Below, one piece after another: positions 14,075 to 19,305 of a stretch of 19,305 nt of DNA. The stretch lies in assembly GCA_964425105.1 (NCBI GenBank), contig CAYRLE010000047.1:1-19305 (forward strand), read 5' to 3'. Position 1 is the stretch's first letter; the number at the start of each line of letters is the position of its first letter. Origin of the DNA: S012-109 sp964425105. Its GTDB lineage: Bacteria > Pseudomonadota > Gammaproteobacteria > SZUA-140. The position numbers and the translations under genes were made by a program. Under the pieces are notes generated by a model. The model saw nothing but the letters and a program-made list of their open reading frames with translations. It did not search any database and had not been told where the DNA came from.

Positions 14075-16774
14075 TCAGTTCACCGCCTTGCCCTCGGAGT
14101 ATTTGACCACGGTATTCTGTGGCTTGGCGCCCATGCCATGATCGGTGAAACCCGGCACCGTGGCCAGATCCACCGCGTTGGCGTCGGCGAGGCTGGGCAC
14201 ACCGCTGGTGCTGGCAGGCACTTCCTTGAGGAAGACACTGGTTTCCAACGGTTTTACATAGTAGGTCGTGCCATCACCGGCATCCGTGACCAGGGTGCCG
14301 GCCGGTATGTTGATGACCTTGTCGCTGATCTGCTGCGTCATCAGGAAATCGTTTTTGGCGAGTTCCGCATACATGTCGGGGAGACCAGCCATCCAGCCGT
14401 CGAACTGCAGCATCAGGGTCTTGCTGACGCCGGCCCCATTGCTCACGGTCAGGGGGGCGAGTTGGACCGGATCCGCCAGGATTACATAGCTGGAGGCATC
14501 GCTCATCAAGTAGCGCTGGCTGCCCCAGCCGCCGCCGGCCGCATATTCCCAGTTGTATTCGGCGGGAGTGGCTGCAGGATCCGTTGCAAAGCCGTAGACA
14601 TCCACCGCCACCGCCGTGCCATCCTGCTGCAGGGGCTGACCACTGCTGTTGTAGGCCTGCAGGCCCCAGGTGCCGCTGGTGAGTACCGTCACGGAGGCGG
14701 TTTCATCCTCGGGTGTGGCGGGATCGTCGCTGAGATAGATCAGATTCATGAAATTACTGTCGGCGGGATCGGTCACCAGGGAGAAATGCACATCGGACTG
14801 CCAGGGCGCCGCCAGATAGGCAGTGCCGGGGGGCAGGAGCGATGTGATATTGGCAGGGTTGGCCGCCGTCTGGAGCTCGATCTTCACATCGTAGGAACTG
14901 GCCGCGTCGCTATCGGCGATGCGCCGCACGATAAGATTCGCGCCATTGTTGTGAATATAGTACTCCCCGTCGCGGGCCGGACTGAAATCCACATCGGCGG
15001 TATCATCGAAGACCGGCGTCCAGTTCTCTTCGCTGAAGCTCAGTAGCTTCTTCTCCACCCAGCCTGTCTTGCTGCCGGTGAAATCACCGGTATATTGGAT
15101 ATAGAGAGAACCACCGATATCTATCCCCAGTTGATCGCCATCGGCAGGCATATAGATGCTGCCGCTGGGTTCCATACCGTTCATACCGGGTTGCGCGGTG
15201 TAGAATCCGGGACCGCTGTAGGTCACGGCACTGCTGCCGGGATCGGCATCGAGATAGACATACTGCACCATCGCCCCCATGCCGCTGTTAGCGTTGGGAT
15301 CCCAACGCGAGATGTTGACCATCTTGCGGTCCGCCTCACCGACCACCAGCTTGCCGAAATCGTTGAAGGTGCTCAAACCGATGTCGGCGTTGCTGGAAAA
15401 GTCCCGGCATACCGGCGCCATGCCCCCCCAGTCGATGTAGCCGGTGCAGAACTGCCAGGCACCAGCGGTGCCATTGTAGAACAGATCATAGCGGTCGTTG
15501 ACAAAGGTTTCCACGGGGATGCCCTGGATGTCGTTCAGGGAGCCGGCCACCAGGGCGCGCCGCGTCAGGGTGCCGGGAAAGGCCCTGGATACCGTATAGG
15601 TCAGCACCGGGTCGTTGGGGCCGCGATCGGCGCGGGTCACGGTGTCGCCCGCGCTGAGGTCTTCACCGCCCCAGATCTCGTGGCGCCCCTGCCAGGCGCC
15701 ATAATAGGCGTGGCGCTGCAGGCCGGTGCTATCGGTGAAAGTCACGGGAAAACCGAAACTCTTGTGCTTTTCCAGATTGTCACCGGCTGCGATGCCGGCG
15801 CTGCTGTCGGCATCGCTGTAGAACAGACCGTAACGATGGGTCAGTTCCACTGCATTGGCAAGGTTGCGGTCCTTGTAGACTGCATCGCCAGTGCCGTTGC
15901 CGGTGTCATCGTCCACCACCAGGTAGCTGGTGTTGTAGGCGTATTGCGCCGACTTGCTGGGCGGCGTGCAGTTTGGCCCCGTGGCGTTCTGCCAACACCA
16001 GTCCCAGTCGGGATAGGAGACCTTGCCGTAACCGTTGTCGCCGGCCCGCACCAGAATGCCCTTCATAGGTACGGCCGCCGGTCCCCCGGCGCCGAATTCG
16101 TTGATCATGATGGTATTCACACCGGCACTATCGATACGTGAAGTGGCGACGAAATAATTGGAGTTGTCGGCATTGAAGCTGACATTGAGGTCCCACTCGC
16201 CATAGTCGCGATAGGAGCCATCGGCATTGACCGTAGCGGATTGGTAGATCTTGAACTCGGCCCTGATGGTGCGCAGCTGGCCGGGATTCATCTCGTCCGG
16301 TTCCTCGATCCAGGCCTGCACCTGGTTCACCGGGGTGCCGTTCTCAGTAATCATCTTGGAGTCCACCACCCAGGGCTGCAGGGTCTTGAGTTGGCGTCCG
16401 TCCTGTTCATCCTCCCAGGACACGATGGCGGTATAGGGGCCCTGATTGATGTTTTCAGGGAGCGCGTAGTTGGTCTGCGCCAGGGCGTTGATGATGGTTT
16501 CGATGATGGCGAACTGTTCGAGGGCACGTTCCTCGACATACTTCTTTGTCTGGGTCGTATTGTAGTCCGAGTCGCTGGGCAGTTGCGCCACGGACAGGCC
16601 CTTGAGCAGCGAATAAAGACCCGTGCTTCTCACCGCAACGGCGCTGCTGCCGCTGGAGGTGGGCACCGCAGAAATCTCCGTGGGCAAGGTATAGCCCGAT
16701 ACGCCTGTGGCAGAGTTTGTGGTGCCGGAGGTTCCACCGCCTCCTCCGCAGCCTCCCAGGGCCAGCAATACGGC
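14075..16774 (-). CDS. Large putative lipoprotein, unknown function (5' end in gap)
   Basis: 899 residues are visible, starting just after the gap with AVLLALGGCGGGGGTSGTTN. A hydrophobic stretch followed by Leu-Gly-Gly-Cys fits a lipobox, with Cys at visible residue 9 and a glycine/serine/threonine-rich tether behind it, so the protein is probably lipid-anchored and faces the periplasm or exterior. Only the start of the signal peptide seems to be missing. The body is rich in Asp, Gly, Asn, Tyr and Trp, poor in Lys, and looks like beta-rich secreted sequence, for example GEWDLNVSFNADNSNYFVA and DVDFSPARDGEYYIHNNGAN. Cys pairs (DWCWQNATGPNC; FCTGYIDWGGMAPVC) could form disulfides. I recognise no domain or catalytic motif. 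It ends with its own strong terminator. Co-transcription with the ABC genes across the gap is unproven. Confidence 0.8.
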   Translation of the reverse strand, partial: AVLLALGGCGGGGGTSGTTNSATGVSGYTLPTEISAVPTSSGSSAVAVRSTGLYSLLKGLSVAQLPSDSDYNTTQTKKYVEERALEQFAIIETIINALAQTNYALPENINQGPYTAIVSWEDEQDGRQLKTLQPWVVDSKMITENGTPVNQVQAWIEEPDEMNPGQLRTIRAEFKIYQSATVNADGSYRDYGEWDLNVSFNADNSNYFVATSRIDSAGVNTIMINEFGAGGPAAVPMKGILVRAGDNGYGKVSYPDWDWCWQNATGPNCTPPSKSAQYAYNTSYLVVDDDTGNGTGDAVYKDRNLANAVELTHRYGLFYSDADSSAGIAAGDNLEKHKSFGFPVTFTDSTGLQRHAYYGAWQGRHEIWGGEDLSAGDTVTRADRGPNDPVLTYTVSRAFPGTLTRRALVAGSLNDIQGIPVETFVNDRYDLFYNGTAGAWQFCTGYIDWGGMAPVCRDFSSNADIGLSTFNDFGKLVVGEADRKMVNISRWDPNANSGMGAMVQYVYLDADPGSSAVTYSGPGFYTAQPGMNGMEPSGSIYMPADGDQLGIDIGGSLYIQYTGDFTGSKTGWVEKKLLSFSEENWTPVFDDTADVDFSPARDGEYYIHNNGANLIVRRIADSDAASSYDVKIELQTAANPANITSLLPPGTAYLAAPWQSDVHFSLVTDPADSNFMNLIYLSDDPATPEDETASVTVLTSGTWGLQAYNSSGQPLQQDGTAVAVDVYGFATDPAATPAEYNWEYAAGGGWGSQRYLMSDASSYVILADPVQLAPLTVSNGAGVSKTLMLQFDGWMAGLPDMYAELAKNDFLMTQQISDKVINIPAGTLVTDAGDGTTYYVKPLETSVFLKEVPASTSGVPSLADANAVDLATVPGFTDHGMGAKPQNTVVKYSEGKAVN

Positions 16775-16874
16775 NNNNNNNNNNNNNNNNNNNNNNNNNN
16801 NNNNNNNNNNNNNNNNNNNNNNNNNNNNNNNNNNNNNNNNNNNNNNNNNNNNNNNNNNNNNNNNNNNNNNNNNN
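16775..16874. other. Assembly gap 2, 100 N
   Basis: Exactly 100 unknown bases lie between the ABC ATPase and the lipoprotein. A continuous frame across the N makes an apparent 1275-residue protein, but the two sides are unrelated: the left has a lipobox near its start and the right is a MalK-like ATPase lacking its C-terminus. The ATPase alone should need about 250 more bases, so the gap length is probably a placeholder. Confidence 0.95.
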
Positions 16875-17692
16875 TCCTGGCACAGGCTGCCGGGCAGCTG
16901 CAGCATGCCCCCCGCCGTTTCCAGGCGCAGTGACTGGCGCTCTGCCTGTCGCACGATGACCGGCAGGATATTCATCCCCGGCATGCCGAAAAAATCCGCG
17001 ACGAAGATGTTCGCCGGCCGTTCGTACAACTCCAGCGGCGGCGCCACCTGTTGCAGGGAGCCTGCCCTCAGTACGGCAAGACGGTCGGCCAGGGCCATGG
17101 CCTCGGTCTGATCGTGGGTGACATAGAGGGTGGTGATTTCCAGGGTCCGTTGCAGACGGGCGATCTCCATGCGGATCTGGAGACGCAGATTGGGATCCAG
17201 GTTGGAGAGTGGTTCGTCCATGAGAAACACTGCCGGCTGGCGCACCAGCGCCCGCCCCATGGCGACCCGCTGGCGCTGGCCACCGGACAGTGCCTGCGGA
17301 CGCTTCTCCAGCAGGTCCGCCAGCCCCAGCAACGCGGCAACCTCCTCGACCCGCTGGCGGCGCTGGCGCTCCGGCATCTTGCGCATGCGCAGCGGAAAGG
17401 CCATGTTCTGGCCGACGGTCATATGGGGATAGAGGGCGTAATTCTGGAACACCATGGCCACGTTGCGTTGCTGCGGTTCCAGGCCGTTGATGCGGCGGCC
17501 ATCGAGGAGAATGTCACCGCTGGTGATTTCTTCCAGTCCCGCCAGCAGGCGCAACAAGGTGGACTTGCCACAACCCGACGGGCCGGCCAGCACCAGCAGC
17601 TCACCCTGCCGGATCTCCAGATTGAGGTCATGCAGGGCATGGCTGCCATCGCCATAGATCTTGTTGACCTGGCGGAATTCAATAGTGCTCAC
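16875..17692 (-). CDS. ABC sugar importer ATPase, MalK/UgpC type (3' end in gap)
   Basis: 272 residues are visible of a family usually about 350-370 long; the end of the regulatory TOBE region is in the gap. Walker A GPSGCGKST at 37-45, Q-loop VFQNYALYPHMTVGQN from 81, signature LSGGQRQR at 135-142, Walker B VFLMDEPLSNLDP from 155, and switch histidine in THDQTEAM (H193). ELYERPANIFVADFFGMPGMN begins the MalK-type C-terminal part. It powers the two adjacent permeases at the inner membrane. The start is GTG at 17692, whose GTGA overlaps the permease stop; upstream in-frame codons lie inside the permease gene and are rejected. The CUT1 subfamily (maltose, glycerol-3-phosphate, other oligosaccharides) is clear, the substrate is not. 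Confidence 0.95.
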
Positions 17693-18516
17693 TGTCTGAT
17701 TCCCGTGGCGGCGATGCCCTGAACGAACCAGCGCTGAAAGAACATGAATACCACCAGCACCGGCGTTACCATCATTACCGCAAAGGCCATGATGTCTCCC
17801 CATTGTAGGGGCGGCAGGGTATAGAACTCTGCAATACCCACCGGCAGGGGACGCACCGCCGGCCCACTGGTCACCATGAGGGGCCAGAGGAAGGCGCCCC
17901 ACTGCGTCAGGAAAGTCAGCACCGCGACCGCGGCAAAGGCCGGTTTGGCATTGGGTGCGATGATGGAGAAAAAAATGCGCAAGGTCCCTGCCCCATCGAT
18001 TCGCGCGGCCTCCTCCAGTTCCCGGGGCAGGCCGAGAAAGAACGTATGGAACAGATAGATGGAAAAGGCATTGGCGATAAAGGGCACGATCTGAACGAGA
18101 TAGGTGTCGCGCCAGCCCAGCAGGGTCGTTTCATAGAACAACGGGACGGCGATGGCCTCAAAGGGGAGGATCAGCAAGGCCGTGACGACAGTGAAGAACA
18201 GTCTGCGTCCGCGCCATTCCAGGCGCGCGCTGGCGTAACCGGCCAGGGCGTTGACCAGCAGGCCCGCGCCGACCACCGTCACCGTGATGAACAAGGAATT
18301 GAACAGATAACGGGCAAAGGCAACACGCTGCAAGACATCATGATAATTCTGCAATGAGAAATCTTCCGGCAGAAAGGCCCGCAGGGAGCCGGCTTCGCTC
18401 AGCACCCTGGGGTCGGGTTTGAAGCTGGCCATCACCATCATGGCAATGGGCGCCAGGTAGAGCAGCGCCAGTGTCAGCAGCAGCAGATAGAACAGCCAGG
18501 TCGTGAGCCTGTTCAC
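17689..18516 (-). CDS. ABC sugar importer permease, MalG/UgpE type
   Basis: The protein has 275 residues with about six membrane segments, the first at LFYLLLLTLALLYLAPIAMM. The cytoplasmic EAA loop that docks on the ATPase is clear: ELEEAARIDGAGTLRIFFS. ASFKPDPRVL after the first helix, YLFNSLFITVTVVGAGLLVN, and the C-terminal MMVTPVLVVFMFFQRWFVQG are typical of the MalG branch. It pairs with the MalF-like permease upstream to form the translocation channel. The start is GTG, overlapping the preceding stop as GTGA, and its own stop overlaps the ATPase start in the same way, so the three genes form a tightly coupled unit. Confidence 0.95.
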   Translation of the reverse strand: MNRLTTWLFYLLLLTLALLYLAPIAMMVMASFKPDPRVLSEAGSLRAFLPEDFSLQNYHDVLQRVAFARYLFNSLFITVTVVGAGLLVNALAGYASARLEWRGRRLFFTVVTALLILPFEAIAVPLFYETTLLGWRDTYLVQIVPFIANAFSIYLFHTFFLGLPRELEEAARIDGAGTLRIFFSIIAPNAKPAFAAVAVLTFLTQWGAFLWPLMVTSGPAVRPLPVGIAEFYTLPPLQWGDIMAFAVMMVTPVLVVFMFFQRWFVQGIAATGIRQ

Positions 18517-19305
18517 CGTCCATCTCCGTGCTGGAAGCAGCGGCGCAGCAGGGCCGTGACGGCCAGCACGATGACGAAGAAGATCACGGTCATGGCTGCA
18601 GCGCGGCCTAGCTGCTGGCGCTCGAAGACTGTGCGCACGGTCTCGAAGATCACCGTGGTGCTGGCATCGTTGGGTCCGCCATGGGTCATGATCTGGATCT
18701 GGTCGAAGAGGCGAAAGGCCAGGATGGTGGTCACCAGCACCACGAACAGCAGGGCGTTGCGCAGCTGAGGCAAGGTGATATGAAGAAAGCGCTGCCAGGG
18801 CCCGGCGCCATCGATACGCGCCGCTTCATAGAGTTCGGCGGGAATATTCTGCAGGGCCGCCAACAGGATCACCATTTGAAAGCCCACCCCCTGCCAGATG
18901 GACATGAACATGATGGCGGGCATCACCCATAGGGGATCGTGCAGAAAGTCTTTTGCCTGCCAGCCACCCAGGGTGAGCAAGGAGAGAAAGGCGTTCATCA
19001 TCCCCTGGGGACCCGGCGCATAGATCAGGATCCAGATCACGGCTAGCAGAGACATGGGGAAGACCACGGGCATGAAAAAGAGGGTGCGAAACAGCACTAC
19101 GCCCGCTGCTTGGCGCTTGAGCAACAGGGCCAGCCCCAACGCCAGCACGGTCTGCAAGGGAACCACCACCACAGCAAAAAAACCATTGTTGAGCAGAGCC
19201 CGCAGAAAACCGGCATCGTGAAGAATACTCTGATACTGATGAAGACCGACAAAGCGTGGCCCCAGGGGGGAACCCAGCTTGAAGTCGCTCAGGGAAAGTC
19301 CAATG
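18513..19305 (-). CDS. ABC sugar importer permease, MalF/UgpA type (cut by window edge)
   Basis: 264 residues are visible to the window edge, and the frame stays open, so the true start lies beyond it; a GTG at 19172 is internal. Family sequence continues upstream of that GTG (FVGLHQYQSILHD, then AGFLRALLNNGFFAV). Membrane segments include VVVPLQTVLALGLALLL, FFMPVVFPMSLLAVIWILIY and AIMFMSIWQGVGFQMVILL. The EAA loop reads ELYEAARIDGAGPWQRFLHI, followed by ITLPQLRNALLFVV. The visible part fits the second and larger portion of a MalF/UgpA permease. The solute-binding protein is probably further upstream, outside the window; no sugar specificity can be read from the permease. Confidence 0.94.
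   Translation of the reverse strand, partial: IGLSLSDFKLGSPLGPRFVGLHQYQSILHDAGFLRALLNNGFFAVVVVPLQTVLALGLALLLKRQAAGVVLFRTLFFMPVVFPMSLLAVIWILIYAPGPQGMMNAFLSLLTLGGWQAKDFLHDPLWVMPAIMFMSIWQGVGFQMVILLAALQNIPAELYEAARIDGAGPWQRFLHITLPQLRNALLFVVLVTTILAFRLFDQIQIMTHGGPNDASTTVIFETVRTVFERQQLGRAAAMTVIFFVIVLAVTALLRRCFQHGDGR

Noticed and set aside
14138..16141. Two long plus-strand frames (302 and 348 codons)
   Set aside because: Antisense to the lipoprotein gene, Gly/His/Ala/Val-rich, without ribosome sites or motifs; the minus-strand frame has the lipobox and terminator.
14075..17902. One 1275-residue protein across gap 2
   Set aside because: The frame is held open only by N; the ATPase and lipoprotein halves are different genes, and the first about 70 codons lie inside the permease gene.

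Overview
The window (19,305 bp, high GC) holds twelve complete or nearly complete genes and three visibly partial ones. Every gene I support lies on the minus strand, so transcription runs from high to low coordinates. Two runs of exactly 100 N (5146-5245 and 16775-16874) are assembly gaps; each cuts coding sequence. The gene content (HrpA-type DEAH helicase with the full C-terminal region, LuxI/LuxR acyl-homoserine-lactone quorum sensing, YqgE/AlgH, HDOD, REC-GGDEF-EAL, dodecin) suggests an environmental proteobacterium, most likely a gammaproteobacterium. I cannot name the genus. No tRNA, rRNA, CRISPR array, transposase or phage gene was recognised.

Layout in transcription order, right to left. 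(1) 19305-16875: a CUT1-type ABC importer for sugars or sugar phosphates, with a MalF-like permease (cut by the window edge), a MalG-like permease and a MalK/UgpC-like ATPase (cut by gap 2). The genes are joined by GTGA stop/start overlaps; the binding protein is not in the window. (2) 16774-14075: a very large unrecognised lipoprotein (about 900 residues visible) ending at a strong intrinsic terminator at 14018-14047. (3) 13903-10064: hrpA, monocistronic. (4) 9856-8987: an HDOD signalling protein behind a sequence resembling a sigma-28 (FliA) promoter. (5) 8897-8274: a YqgE/AlgH-family protein with an apparent signal peptide. (6) 8149-6132: E1 alpha and E1 beta of a pyruvate/acetoin-type dehydrogenase, overlapping by ATGA, with no E2 or E3 beside them. 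(7) 6021-2440: a LuxR regulator, a LuxI synthase (5' part in gap 1), a small receiver-like protein overlapping luxI by ATGA, and a REC-GGDEF-EAL protein. (8) 2363-2154: dodecin with its own likely promoter. (9) 1823-1: a receiver-TPR response regulator followed one base later by a histidine kinase without an N-terminal sensor domain, cut by the window edge.

The part most worth attention is block 7. An acyl-homoserine-lactone circuit appears to be co-transcribed with a dual-domain cyclic-di-GMP enzyme. Its receiver has Glu where the phosphorylated Asp should be, and a second receiver-like protein with degenerate acidic residues lies between synthase and enzyme. This would tie cell density to cyclic-di-GMP level through transcription and perhaps through protein contact rather than by phosphorylation. 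The REC-TPR/histidine kinase pair and the HDOD protein add to a cluster rich in signalling genes.
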